Assembly: GCA_030429235.1 (NCBI GenBank)
Contig: JAUIDB010000003.1
Span: 62,001-126,000 of the forward strand
Direction: 5' to 3'
Length of the DNA stretch: 64,000 nucleotides
From: Thermoanaerobaculia bacterium
Lineage (GTDB): Bacteria; Acidobacteriota; Thermoanaerobaculia; Multivoradales; JAIOJS01
This document shows positions 27,681 through 36,423 of the stretch, one piece after another (position 1 is the stretch's first letter; every line of letters starts with the position of its first letter). The position numbers were made by a program, and so were the translations under genes. The notes under the pieces are model-generated. The model was not told where the DNA came from. It saw only the letters and a program-made list of their open reading frames with translations, and did no database searches.

Positions 27681-28301
27681 TCATGAACGAAATGGCTTGG
27701 CCACCCTGAATCCGGTCCAGTCTGGCCCGGAGAGTTCCGCCTCGGCCCGCAAGGACGGTCGCAGGATCTCCGGCGCCTCGCGCCACGACCCGCCGCGGAG
27801 CACTCCCCGGGACTCCGCCGACTCCACCAAGGTCCACTCCCACAGTCCGCCGAGCAGACCGTAGAGGCCGAAGCTGTTCGGTTCCTTCGCTTCCAGTGAC
27901 GGCAGACGATCCGCCGTGTTCGCTCGGTGCCACGCCAGCGCCTCGACCTGGTCAGGCGTGGGTTGCGCCACGCCCTCTTCTCCCCCCGTGCAGGCGTACT
28001 CCCATTCCAGCTCGGTGGGGAGCCGCATCGGTTTGCGCGACAGTGCGGCGTACCAGCGACAGTATTCGACGGCCTCCTCCCAAGTGACGCCGACGGCAGG
28101 ATCCCGATCCTCCGGCGACTCTGGAGCGCGGTCGAACGCTGGATCGAAGGCCTCGAACTGCTCATTGCTCACCGGCAGCTTCGACAGATAAAAGGGTTCG
28201 ATCTCGACCACCTCTCCCGATCGGTAGCCGCCGACGTCGAGGACCCGATGGTCCCCTCCCGGTACGAGCCAGAGGATGGGGCGGGGGACGCTGGTGTACA
28301 T
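27681..28301 (-). CDS. Formylglycine-generating-enzyme-like (SUMF1/FGE-sulfatase) domain protein
   Basis: 206 aa, a single FGE-sulfatase/C-type-lectin-like domain with the recognisable blocks EPFYLSKLPVSNEQFEAFDP, PAVGVTWEEAVEYCRWYA, RLPTELEWEYACTGG, GLYGLLGGLWEWT and RGGSW followed by GFRVAK. The two catalytic cysteines that real formylglycine-generating enzymes carry before the final GFR block are missing, so it is unlikely to oxidise sulfatase cysteines. It is probably a binding or regulatory version of the fold. It has no signal peptide. It sits 25 bases after the sensor kinase and is the last gene of that operon, which suggests a part in signalling. Confidence 0.82.
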   Translation of the reverse strand: MYTSVPRPILWLVPGGDHRVLDVGGYRSGEVVEIEPFYLSKLPVSNEQFEAFDPAFDRAPESPEDRDPAVGVTWEEAVEYCRWYAALSRKPMRLPTELEWEYACTGGEEGVAQPTPDQVEALAWHRANTADRLPSLEAKEPNSFGLYGLLGGLWEWTLVESAESRGVLRGGSWREAPEILRPSLRAEAELSGPDWTGFRVAKPFRS

Positions 28302-28326
28302 CGGAGGGGTCCTGGCCGGCGGTGGG

Positions 28327-29931
28327 TCAGGCCTGAGGAAGGGTTACGGTGAACCGGGCCCCGCCGGCGGGTGACTCGGTCAGGGCGACCGCGCCGCCAT
28401 GTCCTTCGACGATCGCTCGCACGATGGAGAGTCCGAGGCCGGCGTGCTCCTTCTGGGCACCGCGCTCCGCCTCGGCCTCGGGTCGGTGACTGAAGAACCG
28501 ATCGAAGACCCGGTCCCGATGTTCGGCCGCCACGCCTGGCCCCTCGTCGTCCACGACGACCACGACGCCGTAGTCCGCTGCGCCGTGAGCTCCCACCTCG
28601 ACGACGTGCGCCTCGACCCACACTGAACCGTCCGCTCCCGAGTAGCTTGCCGCATTGTCGAGGAGGTTCTCGAAGACCTGCGCCAGTCGTTCCGGCACCG
28701 CCTGCACCGCGAGGTCCGGCTCGAGGTCGAGTTCGAACTGCACCTCGGGGTATCGCCAACGCATCGCCTCGACCACGGACTCCAGGAGTCCGGTCAGTTC
28801 CACCCGACGACGGTCCTCTGCTTCCAGACGTGCATCGATCACCGTGATCTCGCGCACCTCGGAGAGCAAACGCTCGAGCCGGGCCACCTGATCCAGGACG
28901 ATCGCTCGCAGCCGTTCGGCTTCCTCCCCGCTCTCGGCATCCTCGGCCATCTCGGTCGCGGTGCGGATCGAGGCCAGGGGATTCTTGAACTCGTGCGAAA
29001 CGTCGGCCGCAAAACTCTGGAAGTACTCGACCTGCTGACGCAGTTGGCCCGACAGTTCCTCCAGACCGCGGGCCAGGTCACCGATTTCGTCGCGCCGCTC
29101 GGAACCGCGGAAGTGTCCGCGCATACGGCCGTGGTCGTCGACCAACTCACGAGCCTCGCGACGCAGCCGAGCCAAGGGACGGACGATGGTGGTCGCCACC
29201 AGCAAGCTGAGGATCGCCGCCGCGAAGAGCGATGCCACGAAGACCTTGGCCCCGGCCAGCCGGAGTTCGTAGAGGTCCTGCAGGATCCGTAGCGTCGACT
29301 GCGAGACGAGCACGGCCCCCACCACCCGCTCGCCGTCGCGCACCGGGATCGCACTGTAGAGCGTCACCGAACGCTGGCGTGGTGTGATCCGCGTGATCGC
29401 TCCGTAGCGTCCCGTGAGCGCCGCCCGGATCTCCGAACCGGTGAAGGGCTGCGCCGGATCGTAGAACTCCTCCGACTCTCCGAACTCCGGGGTGCCCAGC
29501 ACTCGATGGTAGAGGCGGAAGCCGACGGCACCCAGACGGTAGAGCCAGCTGCGCCGAGCCTCCGGGGTCGTGGGTTCGACCGATCCGTCGCTGGAGCGCG
29601 GGCCAAGACGACTCGAGTCCGCCAGCAGGCGGCCTTCGGCGTCGACGACGCGGAGCCTGGCCGTCACCCTCTGCTCCAGACCGCGGAGGACGCGTTCGGC
29701 CTCGATCCCGAGGAGTTCCCCGCGATCCGACAACGCCGCGGCCAGGATCCGGCCCTGCTGTACCATCGACCGCTCCTGGGTGTTGAGAAGTTGCGTCTCA
29801 TAGACTCCGAGGAAGAAAAAGCCCACGGCCGGTACGAACACCAGCAGCAGGTTGAAGGCCAGGATCCGGGGACCGATTCGGGCCAGCCATCCCTCGGGAA
29901 GGCGCCTACGGAATCGAGCCCACCAGTTCAC
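28327..29931 (-). CDS. HAMP-domain sensor histidine kinase (ChvG/StkS-like)
   Basis: 534 aa from a GTG that overlaps the regulator stop (GTGA at 29931-29928). Helix 1 is at about 22-45 (LAFNLLLVFVPAVGFFFLGV), a periplasmic sensor extends to about 235, and helix 2 (VFVASLFAAAILSLLVATTIV) leads into HAMP. The H-box reads AADVSHEFKNPLASIRTATE with the phospho-accepting His. The ATPase domain has an N-box (FENLLDNAASYS), G1 DDEGPGV and G2 GLGLSI. The order and the FKNPLAS H-box resemble the ChvG group of envelope sensors. Its partner is the regulator directly upstream. Confidence 0.92.
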   Translation of the reverse strand: MNWWARFRRRLPEGWLARIGPRILAFNLLLVFVPAVGFFFLGVYETQLLNTQERSMVQQGRILAAALSDRGELLGIEAERVLRGLEQRVTARLRVVDAEGRLLADSSRLGPRSSDGSVEPTTPEARRSWLYRLGAVGFRLYHRVLGTPEFGESEEFYDPAQPFTGSEIRAALTGRYGAITRITPRQRSVTLYSAIPVRDGERVVGAVLVSQSTLRILQDLYELRLAGAKVFVASLFAAAILSLLVATTIVRPLARLRREARELVDDHGRMRGHFRGSERRDEIGDLARGLEELSGQLRQQVEYFQSFAADVSHEFKNPLASIRTATEMAEDAESGEEAERLRAIVLDQVARLERLLSEVREITVIDARLEAEDRRRVELTGLLESVVEAMRWRYPEVQFELDLEPDLAVQAVPERLAQVFENLLDNAASYSGADGSVWVEAHVVEVGAHGAADYGVVVVVDDEGPGVAAEHRDRVFDRFFSHRPEAEAERGAQKEHAGLGLSIVRAIVEGHGGAVALTESPAGGARFTVTLPQA

Positions 29932-30638
29932 GCCGGTCGCAGTCGGTATCCCAGACCGTACACCGTGTCGATGGCATCGAAGTCGGTATCGACGTTGGTC
30001 AGCTTGCGACGCAACCGCTTGATATGCGTATCGATGGTGCGGTCACTGACGTAGGTGTCGTGCGGGTACCCCTCGTTGACCAGCTGCTCACGAGTCTTGA
30101 CGTGACCGGGATGGCGCGCCAGGGCCAGCAGGATCCGAAACTCGGTCACCGTCAGATCGAGGCGCTGCCCCCCCCAGGAGGCCTGGTAGCGGTTGAGATC
30201 GAGGCTCAACTCTCCACAGGACAACAACTCCTCGGCGTCGAGGCTCCGCTCCCCGGAGAGCAGCGCCGCCCGCCGAAAGAGGACCTTCACCCGCGCCATC
30301 AACTCGCGCATCGAGAAGGGCTTGCAGAGGTAATCGTCGGCGCCCAGCTCCAGACCCAGGACCCGATCGAACTCTTCGTCTCGCGAGGTGAGGAAGACGA
30401 TCGGCAGACTCTCCGAGACCCCCCGAAGGCGGCGGCAGAGTTCGAGTCCGTCGATCCCGGGCATCAGGATGTCGAGGATGACGAGATCGGGTAGAGCCCC
30501 TTCGAAGGCCGACCAGGCTGCGTGTCCGTCGCCGTAGGTCGCGACCCGATACCCCTCCCGACGCAGGGCCATCCCGACCGTTTCCCGAATCGGAGCCTCG
30601 TCGTCGGCCAAGGCCACCAGCGGGGAGGGCGAACTCAT
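29928..30638 (-). CDS. OmpR-family response regulator
   Basis: 236 aa from ATG 30638, which overlaps the ATP-grasp stop (ATGA); a longer in-frame extension upstream would lie within that gene. The receiver domain has the acidic pair in ALADDEAPIR, the phospho-Asp in LVILDILMPGIDG and the Lys in CKPFSMREL. The winged-helix output domain ends with SDRTIDTHIKRLRRKL and VYGLGYRL, diagnostic of OmpR/PhoB regulators. It should bind tandem DNA sites under control of the adjoining kinase. Its targets are unknown. Confidence 0.93.
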   Translation of the reverse strand: MSSPSPLVALADDEAPIRETVGMALRREGYRVATYGDGHAAWSAFEGALPDLVILDILMPGIDGLELCRRLRGVSESLPIVFLTSRDEEFDRVLGLELGADDYLCKPFSMRELMARVKVLFRRAALLSGERSLDAEELLSCGELSLDLNRYQASWGGQRLDLTVTEFRILLALARHPGHVKTREQLVNEGYPHDTYVSDRTIDTHIKRLRRKLTNVDTDFDAIDTVYGLGYRLRPA

Positions 30639-31903
30639 CCGCCCGGCACCTCCGGATGAAGGCGCGGTCGCAGTTCCTGTTGGCGCCAATCCTGGATGCG
30701 TTGGAAGAAGAGCTCGGTAAACGACTCGACCTCGTGTTCCGGAAAAAGAGACGCTACCTTGGCCCGCACCGTGCGCCGACAATCCTCGGACTGGAAGTAC
30801 TCGTCGGCCAGTTGGTCGAGGTCGGCCAGGTGTTCCTCACAAAACTCCGTGAAGCGATCGGCCTCGAGGCGCTCGCGAGCGATGGCTCCGTAGGCGGCCA
30901 GCTTCTCCCGATCCGATCGATCCGAATCGGCGATCTCGAAGAAGGGCTGCCAGTCGAGGTTGGGACGCATGCGGCGACCGGTCACGGCACAGAAGAGGGC
31001 CCAGCGCACGTTGGCCATCACCAGCCAGGGGAAGTGATAGTGCAACGACGTGACCTGCGAGTCGGGGCAGGCGTTGGCAAAGTCGATCGGATGGAAGACT
31101 CCGTCCTTCAGCAGCATCTCGCAAGAGTTGAAATCCCAACCGAAGAAGGTATTGATGGTCAGGGTCATGTCCTCGAGCGTGCGCAGATCCTCCGCCGGAA
31201 GATCCGGAGTTCCAGTGCGATAGCGATCGTGCAACGGCGCCGAAGGGTCGTAGGAGACGACGCGCAGCTGCGGTCCCAACCCGACGCAACGGACGAAGAG
31301 ATCGAAGGGGATGATTCCGGCCTGGAGGTGCATCACGCGCTTGCCACTCTCGTCGTAGGTCGCGCGCAGAGTCTCCTCGTCGTCGATCTTGGTCACCCCC
31401 ACCCAGGCCCCGCCGTCGTACGGCTTCATGAAGAGGGGGTACCCGAGTTCTTCGCCGATGGCTCCCAGATCGAACAGCTTGGCGTAACGCTCCAAGGTCG
31501 GAGCCAGATCGGGAAGTTCCTGGTCGTAGGACTTCGGCGGCACCATCCAGGTCCGCGGCACCGGCATGCCGAGCCGCATCATCGCGCAGTAGGTGGTCTG
31601 CTTCTCCATCGACTGAATCGACCAGGGGTTGTTGAGCACGTACAGGTCGTCGAGGAGAATCGACTTCTTCACCCACTCCCGACTGGTGTGGTACCAGTGG
31701 GTCAGCCGGTCGAGGAGCACGTCGTAGCGACCCGGCTGCTGCAGGTCGAAAGGCTCGATCGACACCCGCTCGACCTCGACCGAAATCGGCCCATTGGCGC
31801 CCTCGACCCGAAGGTCGAGTCGGGACACTAGCTGTTCGAAGCAGTGGGGCCAACAGAGGTCAGCTCCGAGGGAAAGACCGATCCGTCGCGTGTCTTGGGG
31901 CAA
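30635..31903 (-). CDS. ATP-grasp (RimK-like) protein at the head of the two-component operon
   Basis: 422 aa from TTG 31903, chosen because GAGGAGG at 31914-31908 lies just upstream; earlier in-frame codons give a low-complexity tail without such a site. The protein has an N-terminal pre-ATP-grasp region (IGLSLGADLCWPHCFEQL), then the ATP-grasp fold: GYPLFMKPYDGGAWVGV with the ATP-binding Lys and flexible loop, a central hydrophobic strand, and the metal-binding end GVFHPIDFANACPDS with Asp and Asn in ligand positions. The last 110 residues are helical and acidic. Such enzymes ligate carboxylates to amines. Linkage with a sensor kinase and regulator suggests that the product or substrate is tied to envelope signalling. 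Confidence 0.83.
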   Translation of the reverse strand: MPQDTRRIGLSLGADLCWPHCFEQLVSRLDLRVEGANGPISVEVERVSIEPFDLQQPGRYDVLLDRLTHWYHTSREWVKKSILLDDLYVLNNPWSIQSMEKQTTYCAMMRLGMPVPRTWMVPPKSYDQELPDLAPTLERYAKLFDLGAIGEELGYPLFMKPYDGGAWVGVTKIDDEETLRATYDESGKRVMHLQAGIIPFDLFVRCVGLGPQLRVVSYDPSAPLHDRYRTGTPDLPAEDLRTLEDMTLTINTFFGWDFNSCEMLLKDGVFHPIDFANACPDSQVTSLHYHFPWLVMANVRWALFCAVTGRRMRPNLDWQPFFEIADSDRSDREKLAAYGAIARERLEADRFTEFCEEHLADLDQLADEYFQSEDCRRTVRAKVASLFPEHEVESFTELFFQRIQDWRQQELRPRLHPEVPGG

Positions 31904-32099
31904 GGTTCCTCCTCTTTCGATGGAGTCTAGCCGGTCGCGCACGATGTTTCGAGACCCTTTCACACCAGCCGCGACAACCCTACCCAGCCAAGCCGGCGCG
32001 CTCGAACGGCAGACAGTCCGGCCCCATCTCCACATGCCGCAAGCCGAGTCCGGTCGACCTCCTCCTCACCAACTGGTCACGAGGAGTTCGAAGAGAGGC
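31904..32099. other. Divergent intergenic region between the ATP-grasp and BlaI-type genes
   Basis: About 260 bases separate the divergent starts. The part to 32099 holds the ATP-grasp ribosome-binding site at 31908-31914 and presumably its promoter. I found no gene and no second copy of the BlaI-type operator here. Confidence 0.5.
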
Positions 32100-32128
32100 T
32101 TGACGTCGTCTACGACCTCCGCTACATT
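32100..32128 (+). promoter_or_regulatory. Sigma70-type promoter of the BlaI-M56-DUF5916 operon
   Basis: TTGACG (32100-32105) and TACATT (32123-32128) match -35 and -10 boxes with the ideal 17-base spacing. The -10 box lies inside the left arm of the inverted-repeat operator, so bound repressor would block polymerase. Confidence 0.7.
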
Positions 32129-32155
32129 TGTAGCGCGCGACAAATGTAGCGGAGG
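32116..32155 (+). promoter_or_regulatory. BlaI/MecI-type operator: perfect 16-base inverted repeat
   Basis: Arms 32116-32131 and 32140-32155 are exact reverse complements, separated by AGCGCGCG. The left arm with its flank contains TACATTTGTA, a full TACA-N2-TGTA box of the kind BlaI and MecI dimers bind; the right arm holds ACAAATGTA. The repeat covers the -10 box and extends to the GGAGG ribosome-binding site (32151-32155), six bases from ATG 32162. It could repress by steric block and also fold in the mRNA to hide the ribosome site. Confidence 0.85.
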
Positions 32156-32161
32156 CACCAG

Positions 32162-32551
32162 ATGAAAAAACGATACGTAGAACTCAGCAGTCGAGAACGA
32201 CAGATCATGGACGTTGTCTGCCGCCGGCGGCAGGCGACGGTTTCTGAAATCCAGTCCGACCTCCCCGAAGCTCCGAGTGCTTCGGCAGTGCGAACGATGC
32301 TGAGTCGGCTGGAAGACAAGGGTTGGCTGGACCATCGAGCTGACGGAGCCCGCAACCTGTACTTTCCGGTCGAAGAGCTTCGAGACCTCAGACGATCGGC
32401 CCTGGATCGGCTCATGGAGACGTTCTTCGAGGGTTCTCCGGTGGCCACGACGGCTGCGATTCTCGACCGAGATGGTGACAGGATGAGCCTGTCGGAGCTG
32501 GATCAGCTACTGGAGTTGATCGAGCAGGCCAAGGAACGGGAGCGGGCATGA
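32162..32551 (+). CDS. BlaI/MecI/CopY-family transcriptional repressor
   Basis: 129 aa. It has an N-terminal winged helix with RERQIMDVVCRRRQATVSEI, recognition region ASAVRTMLSRLEDKGWLDHR and wing GARNLYFPV, all typical of the family. A C-terminal helical dimerisation region with SLSELDQLLELIEQAKE follows. BlaI-type repressors bind as dimers to TACA/TGTA sites and are removed by proteolysis in the wing-to-dimer linker. The matching operator overlaps its own promoter, so autorepression is expected. The stop overlaps the M56 protease start by ATGA, the usual arrangement for a repressor and its protease. Confidence 0.95.
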   Translation: MKKRYVELSSRERQIMDVVCRRRQATVSEIQSDLPEAPSASAVRTMLSRLEDKGWLDHRADGARNLYFPVEELRDLRRSALDRLMETFFEGSPVATTAAILDRDGDRMSLSELDQLLELIEQAKERERA

Positions 32552-34047
32552 CCGAGGTTCCCTACGGGCTAGCGTCTCTCCGAGAGTTCTTCGTCGAGGG
32601 GTGGATCCTCCTCGCATTGCTGATGATCGCCGATCGTGCGGCTCGAGCCTGGAAGCCAGAGCTGGTCGATCCACTCTGGCGAATCGGCCTGGCTTCTCTC
32701 TTGCTCTTTACCCTCTCTGGGCCGCTCCTGCCGGCCTGGAGCCTCCACATTCTCGATTCAGCCCCTGACGTGCAGGAAGCCCGGCTCGCCGCGATGCAGC
32801 CGGTCTCCGACCAAGCACTGGAACTCGACCTGCCGTCCGCGCCCGACACCATCAAGGGACCCGGGTTGCTGCAAGTCGCTGGGGGCATCTGGTTGGTCGG
32901 CGCGCTGGGAATCGGAGTCCTCCTCGTCGCGGAACGCCTGCGTCTCCTGCGCGCCGCCAAACGCTGGACCAGAGTCGCTGACCCAGAGCTGCTGTCGATC
33001 GTCGACCGTGCCGTGCAAACCCAAGGCTTGAAACGACGACCTCGAGTGGTCTGGCGCCCCTCGCCGGGTGCCGCCTGCACCTGGGGTCTGGTCCGGCCCG
33101 TCATCGCCCTACCGGCAGCCGCTGGAAGCTGGCCCCGGGAGCGGCTTGCCCACGTTCTCTGCCACGAATTGGCCCACATCCGTCGTCGCGACCACCTCCT
33201 GTTTTCGGTTGCGGCCTTGACCTGCATGCTGCACTGGCCCAATCCACTGGTTTGGCTGGCGCGCTCCCGACTGCTCGAGGAGGCAGAGTCGGCCTGCGAT
33301 CAGAGAGTTCTTCGGGCCGGCGCCTCCCCGAGCCACTACGCCGAGACTCTGCTCGGCCTCCAACGGAACGTTGGCTCACGGACCGCATGGACCGAGGCGA
33401 GTATGGCAAGAAAGGGCAGCCTCGCGCTCAGGATCCGCGCCGTACTGCAGCCAGGACTGCCAACGAAGCCTCCATCGCTCGCCAGCCGACTCCTTCTCGC
33501 CGGGATCTGCGGCCTGGTGGGGGTGGCGGTCGTATCGGCTGAAGTCGTGCCCTCTGAGCGCTCGGGCTCAGCCCCAGATCCGCCAGCCTCCTCACTCGAG
33601 CCCTCGTTCGAGGCGATCCACGTGCACCACGGTCCCTCGAACCCACTTGGGATGTCGATCGGCCCAGTGCGCCGGAAAACGATCGACAACGAATGCTGGG
33701 ATCGAACGGTTCGCAACCGCAGCTTCAACCGCAACGAAGAGCGCGGAACATGGACACTCGATTGGTCTAGCGGAGCCTGCCAGGCTCGCATCCGCCTCGA
33801 CGGATCTGCTGCTTGGGGACCCGGAGGAGCGCTCTCGCTCGAGGCCGGCGGTCGTCTCTTGCTCGAAGAGTCGACCCCCCGAGGCCGGTGGCGACTCGTG
33901 GCGAAGTCGACGGGCGGCGAAACGATCGATCTCGAGGCCGAAGGACCAGCCGAAGTGCGAGAGAACTACGACTGGGACCGTTGGCTCAGAAGTCGGCTAG
34001 CACTCCTCCAGAAACACTATCCGGTTGCCGTGCAGGACCATCGGTAG
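32548..34047 (+). CDS. M56 (BlaR1-like) membrane metalloprotease without penicillin-binding sensor
   Basis: 499 aa. Three N-terminal hydrophobic segments (about 17-37, 47-67, 108-130) precede a cytoplasmic zinc-protease domain with HELAH (H206, E207, H210) and the Glu region LLEEAESACDQRVL that supplies the third ligand. A fourth membrane helix near 315-335 leads to a periplasmic tail. In true BlaR1 that tail is a beta-lactam-acylated sensor with SxxK; here it is only about 165 residues of beta-rich sequence with one pair of cysteines and no such motif. The signal sensed is therefore not beta-lactam binding of the classic type. It should cleave the adjoining repressor. It shares one base with the next gene. 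Confidence 0.9.
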   Translation: MTEVPYGLASLREFFVEGWILLALLMIADRAARAWKPELVDPLWRIGLASLLLFTLSGPLLPAWSLHILDSAPDVQEARLAAMQPVSDQALELDLPSAPDTIKGPGLLQVAGGIWLVGALGIGVLLVAERLRLLRAAKRWTRVADPELLSIVDRAVQTQGLKRRPRVVWRPSPGAACTWGLVRPVIALPAAAGSWPRERLAHVLCHELAHIRRRDHLLFSVAALTCMLHWPNPLVWLARSRLLEEAESACDQRVLRAGASPSHYAETLLGLQRNVGSRTAWTEASMARKGSLALRIRAVLQPGLPTKPPSLASRLLLAGICGLVGVAVVSAEVVPSERSGSAPDPPASSLEPSFEAIHVHHGPSNPLGMSIGPVRRKTIDNECWDRTVRNRSFNRNEERGTWTLDWSSGACQARIRLDGSAAWGPGGALSLEAGGRLLLEESTPRGRWRLVAKSTGGETIDLEAEGPAEVRENYDWDRWLRSRLALLQKHYPVAVQDHR

Positions 34048-36263
34048 TGCGCCCTCGCTCAGTAGGCCTCTTCGTTGGCTGTGGCACCGGCTTGCTCGTG
34101 CTGCTCTCCCCGCCCGTCCGAGGCAGCCTCTCCGAAGGTGAGCAGGTACCTCGGGTCGAGAACGAGATCCGAGTCGATGGCCACCTCGACGAAGCGTTCT
34201 GGACCGAGGCGCTGGCAATCCCCCTTCCCTTCGAGATCGATCCCGGGGACAATCAGCCCGCCGTGGTGGCCACCGCCTGCTACTTGGCCTACGACGCCTC
34301 CCGGCTCCTCTTCGGATGTCGAGCCAGTGACCCGGACCCCGCGGGGATTCGGGCCCGATTTCGAGAGAGGGATCGCCTCGAGGACGACGATCGGATCGGG
34401 TTGACGCTCGACACTTTCGACGATGGCCGTAGAGCGTTCGAGTTCTGGGTCAACCCACTTGGGGTACAGCACGACCTGTTTCGCAACGACAGCGGAACCG
34501 GCGAGGAGGAGAACCACGCCTGGGACGCGCTTTGGGATGCTGCCGGGAGGATCGACTCCGAAGGCTTTACCGTCGAGGCCGCGATTCCCTTCTCGTCCCT
34601 CCGCTTCCAACGAACGAGCGAGGACCAGAACTGGCGCATCATGGTGCGGAGGAACTGGCCAAGAGCCACCGAGCACACGCTTTCCAGCGTACCGATCGAT
34701 CGCGCTCGTGACTGTCTACTCTGCCAAGCAGTCCGCGTCGGCGGCTTCGAGTCACGAGAGCCCGGTCACGACCTCGAGGTCATTCCTGCACTGACCGCGT
34801 TCAGAGCCGACCGACCGTCGCGCGACGAGCAAGGATCGCTCGATTCAGAGATGGGGATCACGGCCCTGTGGGGAGTGACTCCCAACATCTCCCTGGCGGC
34901 GACCCTCAATCCCGACTTTTCGCAAGTCGAGGCAGACGCGGCGCGATTGGACGTAAACCGGCGCTTCGCCCTCTTCTTCCCCGAGCGACGGCCCTTCTTT
35001 CTGGAGGATGCCGATCTCTTCGAGTCGTTCTTTGACGTAGTCCATACCCGTACCGTGGCCGACCCGACGTGGGGGTTGCGCACCACGGGCAAGCAGGGTG
35101 GGCACGCCTTTGGCTTCTTCACGGCTCGCGACGAGCGAACCGAAATCCTCCTGCCAGGACCAGAGTCCTCAGATGCGGTGTTTCTCGACCGAGAATCCCA
35201 GGCTTCGGTCCTGAGATACCGAAGAGACTTGGGAGAGAGATCCACTTTGGGAGCGATCGTCTCGGATCGCCGCGCCCGAGACTATTCCAACCGAGTCGCG
35301 GGCCTGGATGGTCGGTTTCGGCTCAACCCTTCCGATAGCGTCAGCTTTCAGGTTCTCGGCAGCCAGAGCCGGTTTTCGGAAGAGCTCGGTACCGATCTGG
35401 GAAGCGGCGTGGACCTCCAGGGCCTAGCCGTCCGAGCCGACCTCAAACGTCGTTCTCGGGATTGGGATTGGACCCTTCGCTACCAGCGGATAGGCCGGGA
35501 GTTTCGGGCCGACCTCGGCTTCATGCCCAGGGTCGGTCTCGCAGACTACGAGGTCGAGGTGCAGAGAACCTGGTGGGAACCGAGTGAGCGATGGAACCGA
35601 GTGGAGCTAGGGGCGCAGTGGGGACGAACGGAGAATCTAGAAGGAGAGCTTCTCGACGGTGCCCTAGAGCTTCGGTTGAAGCTTCGCGGTCCCTGGCAAA
35701 GCGAGTTGAGCTACCAACCCGAACTCAGCGAAACCACCTTTGGCGGCATCTCGTTCGAGTCGCTACGACACCAGATCGAAGTCTCGCTCGTCCCCTCGGC
35801 GATCTTGGAAACCGGAGTGGAGATCGGCTGGGGAGATGCGATCGACTTCGGTCAGGGTCGAAAGGGAAACTCGATCGAAGTAGAACCCTGGATCGTCTTG
35901 AACGCCGGTCGACGCCTCCAAGTCGAGGGTGCGTTCACCACGGAGCGCTTCGACCTCGAATCGGGACGGCTCTTCGAAGCCTTTCAGTCCGATATTCTGA
36001 CTCGTATCCACTTCAATGCCCGCAGCTTTGCACGACTCACTTTGCAGCACACGGACCTCCGGCGCGACCAAGACCTAGTGGGCCGCCCCGTACCCAGCCA
36101 ACAGCAAGAACTCCTGGGCCAACTTCTCGTCTCGTACCGCTTCTCGGCGAAAACAAACGTGTTTCTGGGACTGTCAGAAGAGCGACACCAGATCGAGAAC
36201 CGTTCCTGGGAAGTGGACGAAAGGACCGTCTTCTTCAAGGTTGCCTACGCGTGGACACCCTGA
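34047..36263 (+). CDS. DUF5916 protein: carbohydrate-binding-9-like domain plus outer-membrane barrel
   Basis: 738 aa from GTG 34047, whose G is the last base of the upstream TAG. A signal segment (GCGTGLLVLLSPPVRGS) is followed by a CBM9-like domain at about 40-230 with IRVDGHLDEAFW and the typical DDRIGLTLDTFDDGR. Then comes the DUF5916 barrel with SLAATLNPDFSQVEADAARL and ALFFPERRPFFLE, both signature stretches, and a barrel of amphipathic strands ending in VFFKVAYAW. These proteins are found in Bacteroidota, Acidobacteriota and Gemmatimonadota; their role is unproven. Being under BlaI/M56 control, it may be an envelope-stress-induced outer-membrane protein. Confidence 0.88.
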   Translation: MRPRSVGLFVGCGTGLLVLLSPPVRGSLSEGEQVPRVENEIRVDGHLDEAFWTEALAIPLPFEIDPGDNQPAVVATACYLAYDASRLLFGCRASDPDPAGIRARFRERDRLEDDDRIGLTLDTFDDGRRAFEFWVNPLGVQHDLFRNDSGTGEEENHAWDALWDAAGRIDSEGFTVEAAIPFSSLRFQRTSEDQNWRIMVRRNWPRATEHTLSSVPIDRARDCLLCQAVRVGGFESREPGHDLEVIPALTAFRADRPSRDEQGSLDSEMGITALWGVTPNISLAATLNPDFSQVEADAARLDVNRRFALFFPERRPFFLEDADLFESFFDVVHTRTVADPTWGLRTTGKQGGHAFGFFTARDERTEILLPGPESSDAVFLDRESQASVLRYRRDLGERSTLGAIVSDRRARDYSNRVAGLDGRFRLNPSDSVSFQVLGSQSRFSEELGTDLGSGVDLQGLAVRADLKRRSRDWDWTLRYQRIGREFRADLGFMPRVGLADYEVEVQRTWWEPSERWNRVELGAQWGRTENLEGELLDGALELRLKLRGPWQSELSYQPELSETTFGGISFESLRHQIEVSLVPSAILETGVEIGWGDAIDFGQGRKGNSIEVEPWIVLNAGRRLQVEGAFTTERFDLESGRLFEAFQSDILTRIHFNARSFARLTLQHTDLRRDQDLVGRPVPSQQQELLGQLLVSYRFSAKTNVFLGLSEERHQIENRSWEVDERTVFFKVAYAWTP

Positions 36264-36423
36264 AGCGGCGGAGAACGTCCAGACGGGTTCGACTGGCGCC
36301 TCCGTCCGATCAGCCCGACGGCTCCCGTAGATTGAAGTCACCTGCCCCCTCACCGGCTCCGGGTGTTGGGTCCCATGGAACCCAGCCGTCGGCTCGGGAC
36401 CACTCGGGCGGAGTCGTTCTCCC

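Noticed and set aside
30639-30782. Longer N-terminus for the response regulator
   Set aside because: The extension lies inside the ATP-grasp gene and has no conserved sequence; the ATG at 30638 with ATGA overlap gives the normal receiver start.
33813-34046. Upstream extension of the DUF5916 gene frame
   Set aside because: It lies within the M56 protease gene and reads as Arg/Ser-rich shadow; the GTG at 34047 is followed directly by a signal sequence.
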